Below, piece after piece: positions 37,001 to 48,509 of a stretch of 64,000 nucleotides of DNA. The stretch's first letter is position 1; each line of letters opens with the position of its first letter. A program made the translations under genes and the position numbers. Origin of the DNA: Cyclospora cayetanensis (Eukaryota; Apicomplexa; Conoidasida; Eucoccidiorida; Eimeriidae). The stretch lies in NCBI RefSeq assembly GCF_002999335.1, contig NW_020312099.1, positions 32,651 to 96,650 of the forward strand, in the 5' to 3' direction. Below the pieces are notes generated by a model that had not been told where the DNA came from, ran no database searches, and saw only the letters and a program-made list of their open reading frames with translations.

Positions 37001-37532
37001 GCAGCATCAGCTGCAACAAAGACGGAGACAGCCGTCCGAAGGCTCTGCTACAGCACCAGCTGCAGCGCCACCTAGTTTCCGACTGTGGGAAGTAAGTTGC
37101 TCTGTCCCTTCTGTGGGTCTTAAGGCTGCGCCTTCTGGTGCTCACTACGGGACGTTTCGTTGTTTTTGTGATGTGTGCTGCAGCAGCCGCATCCGATGGG
37201 TTGGGGTGAAGGCACTGGAGGCACTCTTGGCGTTGACTGTGATGGGGGAGCCTTTGGACTTGGCGATCCTCTGGCGCCAGAGAGGGCCTCTTCGGTGACT
37301 CGTGCTCCCGACGACCTGACAGCTGCAGTCGCACAAACGGCAGTCGCCACTGCTGCTGCAGCTGTTGGGGGTGAGGACGCAACTGCGTGGGAAATGTGGA
37401 TGCGGCGGACAGGCCTGTCGCTGCAGGAACAGCAGCAACAACAGCAACAACAACAGCCGCCCTTCTTCATACTACAGCAGCAGCCGTCAGAATCCCTTCA
37501 TCGGCCTCAAGTGCCAGCAGCCCCTGGAGAGC

Positions 37533-37571
<39 letters not shown>

Positions 37572-40500
37572 TGCAGCTGCATCACGGGCTTGCGGGCCGT
37601 ACGGCCCAAATGACGTCTACACTGAAGAATCTCCTGGGGATTGGGGGGCCTCATGGCCAGCAATCAGAAGAGCATCAGCAGCAGCTGGTGGAAGAGGAGG
37701 AGGAGCTGCAGCAGCTGATGCAGCAACCCATTGGTTCACTGGCCGGAGCGCAGCACCTGCACCAGCGGCAGCTGCAGCAGGAGCAGGCTCAGCACGAACA
37801 AATAAAGCTGCAAATGAAAGAGCAGGATCAGAAGCAGCAGCAACAAAAACAACAAGCGGAGCAGGGTGATTCTCCTTCCTCACATCCTAGGACCTGGTCA
37901 GCTACGGTGGAAGAGTCGTGCCGACAAGAACGACAGAAGAAGCAGCAGCAGCAGCAAGAGAAGCAACAGCAACAGCAGGACAAGCAGCAGCAGAAACAGG
38001 GGGAGAAGCGGCAGCAAGAGAAGCAACAAGAAAGGCAACAGCACGAGACCAAGCAGCAGCAGCAGCAACAGCAGCGCCAATTGAAGCTGCAAGATAAATC
38101 GCAGCACAAAGTAACGCAAGACAAGCCTCTTGCCGGCAACAACAGAGCAAAGCCAGCTGCTGCTATGGCTGGTGCAGCTGACTCAGTGAAGGGCGGCTGG
38201 GAAGTTGCGGGCCAGAAGAGCCAGCGCAAGAAGGAGCAGCAGAAGCAGCAGCAGGAGCCTAAACAGCCCGAGTCGGACTCAAAGGCCTCCAAACAGCAAC
38301 AGCAGCAGCAACAGCAGCAGCAACAGCAGCAGCAACAGGGGAAACGTGGGCCTGGGGAGGGCCCCTCCGGTGAGCAGCAGCGACGCGCCGTGATGGGTGG
38401 ACCGGCACCGTGGGTGTCTGTTGCTGCAGCAGCCGCAAGCAGACCTAATGTCACGCTGAAGGAGGTAATGGAGTTACAGAGTGCTGAGCAGTCGAAGGAA
38501 TTGGAAGAGAAGAAAAAAGAGGAGGAGGCGGCAATGCAGGCAGTAAGGCTATGGGTTGCGGTTGCTGGTTTCGCTGCTGCAGACTTGGACTGCCACATAC
38601 CTTCCTTCCCCTTCTTTCTTCCCGCTTCTGCTTGCAGGATGTTCTCTCATTGCGGGGATGATTCTCTACGTTTGGTGTCGTCCTTCGGGTGTGTTGCGTG
38701 TTGCCACAGCAGCGCCAGCAGCAGGAAGCCTCAGCCGCTCTTATGCGTTGGGCTGTTCCGCAGCGTAAAGACAACGATGGACCATTGGGATGGGGGGCCC
38801 CCGGGGCCCTGTTAGTGGGTTCTTCTGAGGACTTCCCTGACCTGATTGAGGGGGCCACAAACAGCCACAGTAGTGGCTCAGGGACCCCTGCTGTAACCCC
38901 GGGTTCAACAGCAGCAGCAGCTGCTGCTGCTGCTACCTCACCTACTGCTGTTCATGAGGGAGCTGTTGCTGCGGGAGGCAGACGGGCTGGGGCTGGTCCA
39001 AAGGGGAAAGTGAAGGGGAACACGCAGTCTCTGCAAGATTTTATTGCTGCAGCCGCACAGAACAAAAGGGAGGGCTCGACTCTACCCTTGGGCGGCACAG
39101 CCTGGGCGCAAGGGGCCCCTAAGGGCCTCGCTGCTGCTCTTTCATCGCCATCCCCACTGCAGCAGCAGCAGCAACCGCGAACTGCTGCTGGAACCGCAAA
39201 ACGCAATGGAGATGCAGCGCCTAGGACTGCGGCAGCACTTCCTGCAGGTTGGTTCTCGATATCTAGCGACGTTCAGGAGTAGCGGGGTCCCAAATTTGGG
39301 ATTTACATTGTCACAAGGACGTGCAATCTGTGGGCTTGTGCTGCAACAGGTTCTGGTCGGTCAGCTGTGGAGGAATTTCCCTCTATTCTCGAGCCCACTC
39401 CAGGTAAGGACTTTGTAGAGTCGCTTTTCGACGGGGCTGCTGGCTGGTGCTAGGTTCTGTCGATACATTACTACACACTTGCGAGGCCTTGATTGATCAT
39501 CTTGATGGCTAAACATTGTTGCCGCATTCTTTGCAGACGTGGAGACACCCAAGCGTCCGACTGCTCAGTTGCAGGGTAAGGTGTCGTGGCACTGGAAGGC
39601 GGAAAAATTTAATGAGAATCGGGGGCAGGGCATCAGGAGCGGTTGGGGAGCAGGAGAGCAGAGTCTTCAGGTCAAATCTTAAGGGATTATCAGAGGCAGG
39701 AACATCGATGCCAAACACAGGGCGTGACTTCTTTTAATGAGGCTGCACACAGGAGGGTTCCTCACGGCACTGGTCCTTTTGAATCTGAGAGGGTATTATC
39801 AAAGGCGTACTGTGACTGCTTTGCATCTGGCTGCTCCAGAATGGAAGGGCCTGCTAGCGGAGTGTGAGCTGCCGCTGGATTTTCCAATCTTGGAGTACTT
39901 AGCCACCATGAACGTAAGTCTCTCGGTCCAGCTGAATAGTCCTACACCCCAACACATTTTCTGCTTCACATGCCGCGGCGTGTATTACAGTCTCTGCCTT
40001 TCATCCTCCATTAATCCACATTTTGGATATCTCAGTGCCTGCCCTGAGCATCTCCCCCGATGTCCAGTTAGAGGGAGGGCTTACCCAAGTAAAATCTTGC
40101 TTCAATCACTGAGAGGAGGAGCATTTGTGTGACGATGCGCAATACAAATACAAAGCACCTCTGTCGGCTTGCAAAGTTTTGCTTCCCCTTTTGCTCTAGC
40201 TTGAACGGCTCTCTAATTGTAAGACGGGTTGCGACGTTGAATCTTAAGGTATTCGTGATGTCGCGAATTTCGTGGTGTGCGAGCGTGCCTCAGAATCCAC
40301 TTGACGTGGAAGACTTCTTATTAGAGAGCTTCCCTGCCCACAAGCATCTCCGCCTCTTCGCTGAAAACTTCGTTATGACGAATGACAAATACGCAAAGAG
40401 GCCTCAGGAGGAAAAAGGAGGGGCTCCAGGTGCGTTATTTTATTTTGCGGCACATTGTGCTTATCCTTTATACACGTGGGTGTAGCGACACCACAGAGGG

Positions 40501-41114
40501 CATGGTATAGGCGCGTTAGGGGAAAAAAGAAAACATCTGTAAGCAGTGAAGGACTGGCTTTAGATCTGAGTGTTTGATGCTCTGCTGCTCACTTTCGAAT
40601 TGAGCATGTTATGTGAATCCGTTGCGTAGCGGTCAGCGGGGAAGCCAGTCAAGGGAAGGGACGGTCTCGAAAGAAGAAGGCGCAGGGCCGGCCTCTAGAC
40701 CCCTCGTTGCTTGGTAAGTGGCGATTCTCAATTATTTGGATCTTTCAAGTCCTTCCTTGCATCTTGTATACCTAGCTCCTCCTTTGTATTTTTCCAGGAC
40801 CCATTTCCTGCTCCTCATTTGTCTGCTGTGTAGCATGCTGCCTTCCTTTGAGTGGGATGTTTTCCGCTTTTCCACATTTTTGTCTGCCTCGCCCCCAGCT
40901 CCTCTGATAGCGCTGTGCATTCACCGTTACTTTGGGGGGGTGTTCTACGCTGTCGGGAGTCTATCGCTCCGCTCTAGGTGGCCCTCACCCAAAGCGCATA
41001 TGTTCCAGCTCTCCAAGTAAAGGCGCTCGACCATGAATTTCGTTGTCTTGCGACGCAGGTTTCTCAGTGAAAAACAGCCGTTTCAGTCATGGGCCGCTCG
41101 AGGGTGCGGACTAA
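32205..41114 (+). CDS. GIGYF/SMY2-like GYF-domain protein, glutamine-rich, 11 exons
   Basis: Exons: 32205-33521, 33964-34192, 34375-37091, 37184-38542, 38710-39247, 39350-39403, 39537-39575, 39840-39913, 40294-40429, 40630-40713, 41059-41114. All phases join: 6603 nt, 2200 aa plus TAA. The GYF domain (residues about 1306-1355, 36744-36893) has WYYRDPSGTQRGPFSGKDM, then WW, YF and RWGPNMPWIPF; GYF domains bind proline-rich PPG-phi ligands. The tail (LEYLATMN, DVEDFLLESFP, FAENF, then RKKKAQGRPLDPSLLGFSVK) matches the ends of GIGYF and SMY2-type proteins. YTLQQLL at residues 372-378 fits the eIF4E-binding pattern YxxxxL-phi. Long poly-Q runs fill residues about 620-1800. By family, a translational repressor or mRNA-decay adaptor in the cytoplasm. 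The start Met is the first in an open frame; an upstream exon is possible. Confidence 0.88.
33871..33950 (+). repeat. GT/GTAT microsatellite in intron 1 of the GYF gene
   Basis: Runs of GTGTGTAT and GTATGT units just before the exon 2 acceptor (CAG at 33961-33963). The His-Thr and Cys-Val frames across it are artefacts of the repeat. Confidence 0.9.
34018..34055 (+). repeat. CAG run coding poly-Gln in exon 2
   Basis: An unbroken run of CAG codons (13 with the final CAA) in exon 2 of the GYF gene, read in the glutamine frame. Confidence 0.9.
35636..35904 (+). repeat. CAG/CAA tracts in exon 3 of the GYF gene
   Basis: Poly-Gln tracts at 35640-35656, 35759-35790 and 35874-35901, all in the glutamine frame. 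CAA interruptions vary between tracts. Confidence 0.85.
36242..36292 (+). repeat. Adjacent poly-Ala and poly-Gln tracts in exon 3
   Basis: GCA codons (8 to 9 alanines) run straight into CAG codons (7 to 8 glutamines) with a single GCG CAG junction, in the same reading frame of the GYF gene. Confidence 0.85.
37420..38340 (+). repeat. Dense CAG/CAA repeat block in exon 4 of the GYF gene
   Basis: Glutamine tracts at 37429-37459, 37534-37571, 37836-37855, 37940-38075 (mixed QQ, EK and QK) and 38296-38338. The mixed tracts are predicted coiled-coil-like (KQQQQQEKQQQQQDKQQQKQ). Antisense frames of Cys, Leu and Ala are shadows of this block. Confidence 0.9.
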
Positions 41115-42835
41115 CAGATTGGAGCATAATTATTGGCTAATCCTCTGTGTTGGCTGTGAAGAGGAGTAGGACCGGTTTCTTTTGGGGCCAAGATTAGTAC
41201 GGCGTCTGCTACAGTAGCGACAGGTAGATGCCTTCTTCTGGCCGTGACTGACCAGCTTGCCAGCTACTGCTTCTTCCAGCGCACATGTTGGCTAGAGCAT
41301 GAACCCAGCTACAGGGATGGTCCAACCTAGCTCTCTCCTATAGTACAGGCACTTTTTAGCTGTGGGCGAGGTCGCTACTACCTCCCACCCTATCAAGATG
41401 TGTCTGGTCCGCGTGGACTACTGATTGGGGAATGCTGTGGTATAGGAAGCTGCAGGACATAGTGGCTTCCGTGCATTACCACAGGAGTCCCTGTGAACAC
41501 AATTGCCACTTTGATTGTTGCTGTCCTCCCACCTAACTGTTTCATGTAACTGCTGCGTAACTACCAAAGGGACAACAGCAATGGCAGCTACGCCCCGTCT
41601 TGTGCTTTGGCCTGCGGAGTCTATTCTTTGTCCTAGCCAACGTGGTGCCGCGTGGTGGACGCAATGCATCACCTGGTACACTCTTCAATAGGTTAGCTGT
41701 GTGTTACAAGCACAGGCTCTGAGCACGCACAGTCGCTTGTGATGTTTAGTTTAGACCATGTGTGCATATTTGGGGATTTAGCACAGCTGTGCTGCTGCCG
41801 CGATTTAGGAGTACACAGTAACGCGCAAAGCACGAAGCGTTGAAAACAGGTTAAGGTGGGTTTCACTGCTAGAGCAGCCTATCTGCTTGCTGCTAGTGTA
41901 GGGGGAAAGTTACTGAACCTGCCGTGCCTTCTATTTGATGCTTAGAAGGACCAGCTCCGTACTGTGAGGATGTGTACTATGCGCCGGTGGACCATTTCAC
42001 TCCCTACGAATGTGCGAATCTGTTAGCGCTGGAAACCCGGTTGTCAGTTTATCATTGGAGTGATTTTCCCTATTCTCAAGAATTTGAACACGAAATATAT
42101 CGAAATGGGACGATTCATAACTTCCCAAGTTTTCATACGCTTGGGCTGGGGCTCTATTTTTGAGGGCCGTAGGAGGAGCGTTGCAAGTGTTGCGCTTCAT
42201 AAGTTCGCTGGTGAGCGTAGCTACAAGCTAGCAGGGAATACGACAGCTGGATCCAGAGAAGTGGAACATTGTTTCTGCTTAACTAAGCAGTGCGAAAGAA
42301 GTATATCACGCGTGCGGATGCGTGTTCTTCCTGACTACCCGATAAGGTTTCGAGAGTTACATTGGCGTATCCTGGCAATCTATTTTTTTCTGCTTCTCGA
42401 CCCTTTCATGCACAAGCACAGGGAAAGATGTATGCTAAGTGTTAACTGCTCAACCGGCTCCCTAGTGAAGGAGCTGGATCTAATAGTTTGCTTCTCTACA
42501 GAACGGGAGTCTGCTCTTGCAAAACACAAAATCAAGTGCAGGATATTTGGAAAGGACTGCTATTGGGAATCAGAGGACAGTATGAGGCAACAGGGGCACT
42601 GGCCCGCCAAAATATTTGCTTCGCAGTGTTCTAAGCAGACCGAAGATCGCTTCTGCGCCCATTGATTGCATTGGTGCTAGAAACAAGAAGTTACAGGCGT
42701 GGAAGACTTGAAATAGAGCTCTTTTCATGAGGTACTCTACGTATTACTTATTGAGCCTGCAATTTGTCCCAATGTACTGTAGCTCGCCACTAGTCTTAAC
42801 CCACTTCCATTAGTCCTCGTACTGAGAGCCTCGGT
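41115..42835. other. Region between the GYF gene and copy B, with one possible exon
   Basis: Contains the 3' UTR of the GYF gene. At 41947-42165 a good acceptor (TTCTATTTGATGCTTAG) precedes an open frame reading GPAPYCEDVYYAPVDHFTPY and further residues, ending in a stop. An overlapping plus-strand frame, 42060-42665 (201 aa), lacks recognisable features. I cannot assign either; they may be relics of a further element. Confidence 0.3.
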
Positions 42836-43206
42836 TGTAGCGGGTAAAGCTATCCTTCAACACTTCCCTTCACACTAATTAAATTCAACAAAGAACTGTT
42901 GAAGACTGACTTGTTGACTTGGTTGTCGTATATCTTACTTGTTGTGGGCTTGTTAGCTCGATGCATCACGACGCAAGACTGTGTGCGTGTTCGTTAGATG
43001 CGATGTGCAAGTAACTGCGAGAGCTCGGAGTGCGTAGACGGTATAGCAATGCAAGCCTTAGCTTGCCCCTTACCCCGAGAGCTCTGATTGGCGTAGTCAG
43101 GCAAGGCGGATAATTTTCCGGGAAAACACTGATGGTTTCCTGACAGTACTGTATTGCCTGTGTGGGGAAGTATGCCCACACTGAAGACCTTAGATGGAGC
43201 ATCGCA
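42836..43206 (+). repeat. 5' LTR of copy B
   Basis: Starts TGTAGCGGGTAAAGCTA and ends GATGGAGCATCGCA, giving TG...CA termini and 371 bp. It shares GTTAGATGCGATGTGCAAGT and GGAGTGCGTAGACGG with the other LTRs in the window. Confidence 0.8.
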
Positions 43207-43207
43207 G

Positions 43208-43221
43208 TTGGTAGAGCCACA
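43208..43221 (+). other. Primer-binding-like site of copy B
   Basis: TTGGTAGAGCCACA, starting two bases after the LTR end. It is a variant of the TTGGTAGCACC site in copy D and fits degenerate pairing with initiator Met tRNA. The leader that follows (CATGGCTGGGTGCAGCTGCT) is shared with copies A and E. Confidence 0.5.
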
Positions 43222-43439
43222 TGGCTGGGTGCAGCTGCTTCCCGCTCATCTACTGAGTGCGGATGTGTTGAAACACTGAATTTTAACAAGAGCTTTGTCA
43301 ATAACCATCGTCAAAGGGTGTACTTTCCAGATTGTTGGCAAACGAAATCAGACAACTATACCAACGGGTGTGTTGGGTTAGCAGAGGACGACCTGCAAGT
43401 TGAATCGCACTCAGTGGCTCTAGAGCTGGTAAAAAGCAT

Positions 43440-44360
43440 GATTTGTCAGCTGTCGAAATGTGTATGGATGCGGTAGTGGGGCTGTGCCGACGAGAAAAGT
43501 ATGATGGGTGCAAAGATGGCAAGTATCTGAAGTTTCATAAGCCGATTGGAGATGTACCCCGTTTCAAAACCTTCAGATATAGAGAAGCAAGTGTTCCTTG
43601 CCTCATCTGTATGGGTTAATGAGGTACCTCTGCAGTAACTTTATCCACATAGAGAATGTTTGCTCCCAGGGATTACTACGGTTAAAGCCACCAACCAAGC
43701 CTTGACTCATTGGTGTAGAACAATCTCTTAAATAGCACGTTCTAGAAAAATTTGAGATCGCTGAAGCACGGGACCATCAACATATCTATGTACTGCTAAA
43801 TGCGAAGCTTTGATTTGCACAAACCAACACGTAGATGAACAGCTGACTTGTCAACGGTGTATCGCAGGTGCCCCCAGAGAGTAACCTCAGGTGCTTGCAT
43901 GATGATCCACGACTCTGAAATTAGCTGACTGGGCAGTGAAGAATCTATAAACAATAAGCCTATCAATATTTCAGGATCAAATCAAAGCAACATCTGCATC
44001 TTTGGCTGTAAATGAAGAGCCAACGCGCGATTCAAAGCACGTGGATATTGGTGCTGTGTCAAACAACTCTAGCCTACAGTGTAAGGCGAGCGAGAAAAGG
44101 ATTCCAAAGGTAAGCCGCCCTTTAATCACCCCGATAGCCCATCAACAATACACATGCTTCTCTTGTAAGAGATTTAGTCATATAATGGTGAACTGCAACC
44201 GCGCGCATAAAGCCGGATTTGAAACTGAGGGTGTGACCAAGGCCACCTGCCAGGTCGAATGCACGCCATGCCGTGGATCGTTGCTTGCAGGGTTGCTTCA
44301 ACAATTATCAATTCATCCAAGAATCCCCGTAGAGAGGCAAAGCAAATGTGCAGCTTAAAC
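43440..44360 (+). pseudogene. Gag of copy B, with intact CCHC zinc knuckle
   Basis: The N-terminal block near 43450-43550 (RREKYDGCKDGKYL, then PIGDVPR) matches copy E. The frame 44002-44358 contains CFSCKRFSHIMVNC (44155-44196), a perfect C-x2-C-x4-H-x4-C nucleocapsid zinc knuckle. Stops separate the two parts. Confidence 0.65.
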
Positions 44361-44609
44361 CGTAGATCGCCTTTCCAAAGTCCGGCCTCCCTTGTAGCAT
44401 TAGCGCTGCGGCGTGCACGTTTCTTCTGGATTAGTTAAGGCACTTGACTGGGCCTTGCGGCTGCAGGCTGGTTGGCGAGCAAATAGCCGCATTAAAGAAA
44501 CATGAAGTCTCCAGCGCAAGCCATGGCGTACTGAGGGGTTCTACAGATGGTAGTCACAGCTTGGGGCTTATCACAGGTCAGTTTTGCGCTGATGCAAGAT
44601 CACATTAAT

Positions 44610-45000
44610 AAACAAGAGCTCTTGGTGTTGCTTGGCATCGGATGTGAAGTTACATCTCTTTAATCGACGACAAGGCGTAAAGTACAATTTGCACGTTCAC
44701 TCATAGGCCCAAAGACTTGCACTTATTCAAAAGAATAAGGCAAGGTACAGCACTTCAAATTGGGTTAAAGGTTTTCTCAGTATGGTCCGTGGATTCTATA
44801 TTGGACCGATGCACCATGGCGTGATCCTAGGTATGCCATGGATAAGGCCCATGGAGGGTGCCCATGCGGCCACAGCTGCGCGCTGAGAAGCACAGCGAGT
44901 CTGGGAGCACTAGCAGAAAGCAACGTTTGGTCTCCTCAGCAACGCCCACTTGAGCTAGGTTGGGTGTGGTACACGGAGTATCTCGGCACGGCGAAGCAAC
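44610..45000 (+). pseudogene. Protease remnant of copy B
   Basis: 44612-44660 encodes QELLVLLGIGCEVTSL and 44785-44860 encodes IGPMHHGVILGMPWIRP, the two blocks also present in copy A. The catalytic DTG is again absent (GIG). The DNA matches copy A closely, including CACAGCTGCGCGCT at 44870. Confidence 0.55.
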
Positions 45001-45089
45001 GTCTTTATGCAGGCCCTTAAAAAACGCAATAAGGGAAAGCCAACCTGAGCTTGCACTGTGTCGAAGTAGGCTTTGAGACTGGCTCAACG

Positions 45090-45985
45090 TCAGTGAAGCA
45101 GATTGAACATTTAGCTATAGAAGCAGAAGGAAGAGGCAACTGTCAAGGTGGGGGATGCGGATCGACAAGCTGCCAGAAGGCTGGCCACCTGCGGTTCGTC
45201 CAGCGAACCGTATTTAACTAGGCTCTAGGTCAATCCTAAGCAATATTTTGTAGCATTAGAAGCTCCTGCAAAAAACGATATTGAGCGGCAGATGCCTGAT
45301 GATTTGCTGAATTTGTGCAAGTGCAAGAATGGGCAGGCGCATCTGGGCATAAGCGAATGTTCATGCCACCAGAAAACGGACAGTGGCCCATGTGCGTTTG
45401 CTTCGAGCTCCAGAAAAGGCTCACTTTAGAGCACAAGCCTCTGCTTCCTCGTCGGCGAATTGTGTGACAAATTGCGCAGTTCACCAGTTAACTCGCTTTT
45501 AATTTAACATATGCCTTCTTAATAACCACCGTCTTCTCAGATGGCAATAAGAAGGCGGCGTCCAACACTTGCAATTCCAAACCCGAGTCTGTCCTCATAC
45601 TGTTTGGACATGTCAGTACCCTTATGGAACAACAACGGCTGGCAAGTTGAAAAATTGAGAAGCCCATCAAGGAGGACTGGATGTCTCTCTTTATGAGTGA
45701 CATGCTAATATTCTGCTGAAACGTTCGAAGCATCAATAGCACCTACGGCATGTGAATCAGCTACTGCAGGGAACTCAGTTGTATATGAAGACACCGAAGT
45801 CTTCGTTTTTCATGAGACTTGCTATATTTCTGGAAGTACTGGTCTAAGCTGCAAGAAAAAGCTATAGCCTGCAAAACTGGAAGCATTCAAGGCATGGTTG
45901 TATCTTTATTGCACCATGGAGGACCCTGCACAATTCAATGGGCTTGAATCTTACAGTCGAATTGTCATTTGAATTTACGCGGATC
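45090..45985 (+). pseudogene. Reverse transcriptase remnant of copy B
   Basis: LPEGWPPAVRPAN near 45170 equals the RT start of copy A. Near 45870-45960, across frames, PAKLEAFKAWLYLY and AQFNGLESYSRIV correspond to the RT tail (KxxAIxxWPxP, then VRxFLGLxNYYRRF). The central palm is not readable. Confidence 0.5.
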
Positions 45986-46059
45986 TCACTTGCTTTGACT
46001 AACGGAGTTAATAACCTGCACTCTGAACGTAAATAGAGATGGAGGATTCCAGTGCAAAG

Positions 46060-46482
46060 ATGCTTCCCTGCTATCTTCCAGCTCCTCCGGTATTAGCACT
46101 GCCAGTTTATGAACGTTGCTGTTTCTTCAAAACCGATGGTAACCACATAGCGGTAGGTACAATTCTCTTCAACCATGCTACCGGTCCTATGAACCTTCAA
46201 ATATTTGCTTGCTAGTCTCATCGTTTTCATTGAAGCCGAACAGCGGTATCTAATGAGGGACAACCAATTCTATGCTGTGTGTAAGGGCGTGAAAAAATCT
46301 TGGCACCACTTTTACGGGTGTTATTTTGCTGTCCAGACCCACTCTCAGTCATTAATATCTCTTAAAAAGAGCTGTCGGGACTTGGGTAGACGTGTTGTTC
46401 GGTGGCTTGAAAAGATCAAGTTCTTTCTAATGATGTATATAAAAGGCATCTCCAACGTGGCCGCCAATGCGCTGTCGTGACG
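46060..46482 (+). pseudogene. RNase H of copy B, last 90 residues open
   Basis: Starts near LPAPPVLALPVYERC and FFKTDGNHIAVGTILF (TDAS-type catalytic block). The frame 46205-46480 then reads IEAEQRYLMRDNQFYAVCKG, FAVQTHSQSLISL, LGRRVVRWLEKIKFF and YIKGISNVAANALS. This is a clear match to the second half of Ty3/gypsy RNase H (AEQNYxxxEKELLAIV, then TDHxSLxxL, RxxRWLExL and YxPGxxNxVADALSR). Confidence 0.75.
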
Positions 46483-46499
46483 CCCCAGCTTTCACAAGT

Positions 46500-47600
46500 G
46501 TGTATCACAACCGCTTTTGGCTATGCTAATTTACACTTTTCTATCGATGCTGCGTGACTTTAGTAATTTTGACATGCTTGCTTCTGCTGGTATTGCCAGT
46601 TTCCATAATGGCAAAAGTATGAAGCAAATCCACATTGAGTATGGCTTATATGCTTCAACGCAAAGCGGGGCTCCGTCGCTTGTACACTTGAGCATATCTC
46701 CGTACTGCAGTTTTCCGCGAGACGCATGATCGTGCCTCTTCGGGCATTGGTGGATTCACACTCTAGTCGAAAATCTCTCACGGTCTTACTGGTGGCATCG
46801 GATGTGTTCTGTAGCAGAGCCGCTGCACGATCATGTTTAGATCGACTGCAGCTAAAATGGCACAATATACCAAATCCGGTCTTGTGCAAAACACCACAGT
46901 TACTCAGAGAATTCAGACTTATCTTACTATGGACTTTATTGTTGAACTGCAGACACAGCAAACATATCCTATCTTGCTCTAGCTCTGTTGCGGCTTAGAA
47001 TGTTACTTTAACTATTCTGAACTTATGTCTGGCAATTCCCAGCTTCTGCAGAAGTCAAGTCATAAATAGGCTTTCGAAACTTGTTAAATCGTTCTGGCCC
47101 CAATATCTCTCGCCCACACATTGAGCATAATGTGACCACTGCGAATCACCCTGGAGCAGAGAGAGAGACCAAACACGCAAACCACACTCTTCCGCAATAT
47201 TTGCGTCACTGCGCTCTCGAAAGTTTTTGAATAGAGTTACTTCTCTCAATTGAAAAGGCTTATATTTATATACTACAATCGCACACCCGTTGTGATTCCG
47301 CATCCTTGGTCCACACTGAGAAACCTTTCGCCGATCCGGTATTGGACCTGGTGGACCGGGGCCGGCCGCCACCTTTTGCGGGATAGGAACTCAGGGAACA
47401 GCTGGCCACTGCATGCGGATACGTGCTAAGCTCAAGGGAGGCGAGAATGGATTCGTGATGAGTGGCCGTCGGATATGTGGTTTGAGCCTGGAGAGATGGT
47501 CGTGCTGGATCAGCAGGCATTATGAGGTGGATCAAAAAGTGATCAAGCGAAAATGTCTGTTGCACGGCAGCCGACCATATTTTACTAGCTGACAAATCAA
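46500..47600 (+). pseudogene. Integrase remnant of copy B
   Basis: 46720-46800 encodes AHDRASSGHWWIHTLVENLS, the zinc module as in copy A. TMDFIVEL near 46928 is the core opening. 47470-47530 encodes WFEPGEMVVLDQQAL, the C-terminal beta-barrel start (FxxGDxVLLxxQ). The core between about 46990 and 47400 is mostly lost. Confidence 0.6.
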
Positions 47601-47744
47601 TGCTCTTTCTTACTCCATCAAACTTCCTAAAAGCTGGAGGTCCTACAAAGCTGTCAATATGGCTTCCTCATGGAATTTCCAAAGCCTCGAATTATTCGCG
47701 GACTTTGCCGCGAAGGCTAGTGACCCATGTGGAGGCGAATCCAC

Positions 47745-47840
47745 AAGAAGCCGTTAGGGTGGTGGACTATAAGGCTGTTAAGCGCTTAGAACACGGCACA
47801 GGAGACCTTTAGTAAAATGTGGAATGGAAAGCCAAACTTT
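47745..47840 (+). pseudogene. Chromodomain-like remnant of copy B
   Basis: VRVVDYKAVKRLEHGTGD ends in a stop, immediately followed by a VKWNGKPNFNGG block in the next frame. VxDYKxV followed by LVKWNG fits the chromodomain of chromovirus integrases and aligns with the remnant in copy A. Confidence 0.5.
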
Positions 47841-48509
47841 AACGGCGGAGCAATTGAGGGCGTTCTATCCTACGGGAATTTGCTTGCGTTTGTCTGTAAT
47901 GCCTATCGCCATAGACTTCATTCCTCGCATTCCATTGCGGTTTTCCTTCAGGAGTGCATGCTTATGCTCTGTTACGACATACTGCCTTTGCTTATAGGTT
48001 CTGTTTGCAAAATTGCCGTGTATTATTGTTGAGGTGTACTGTAAACTCAAATGTACGCGAGGGCACTCTCAGTCGTGGGTCTTTACATTCTTCCTTATGC
48101 CTTTTCTTTGCTTTGACGATCGACAAGGCTACTGAACAGGCTGGACTTACGTGCAGAGATGCTCTTTCAGACACGGATGCACTGCTGAACTATTGTGTAA
48201 ATTGATTCCCTGTACACCCTTAACTTGTCGTCTCTTTTCTCCTAACAGGAGGCTCACACCTTACAGCGCTCCGATAATAGGCAGCTATTGCGGGGCCTGG
48301 TCGTGTTGATGTGGTCCCGTGTTCGCTGCTGGCTGATATGTGCTTTTTCGCGTCTATTTTCGATATGGCTGAAAGAATGGTTTGATGCTCTGCTTTGGGC
48401 TACTTTGAGGCATGTTTGGACGCCTGAGGAATGGCAATAGGGTGGGAACTGTTTTGGTAAGCGGGTACACAAAACACGGGGGCGTGTGATTGGACAGCGG
48501 CGACTAAGG

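Noticed and set aside
37828..38598. 256-aa minus-strand frame rich in Cys
   Set aside because: Antisense reading of the CAG/CAA block in exon 4 of the GYF gene; composition is fully explained by the repeat.
42060..42665. 201-aa plus-strand open frame
   Set aside because: Longest frame outside the gene models, but no motif, no splice context and protein-like sequence lies in a competing frame; not called as a gene.
42966..43301. 111-aa minus-strand open frame
   Set aside because: Lies antisense across the 5' LTR and leader of copy B.
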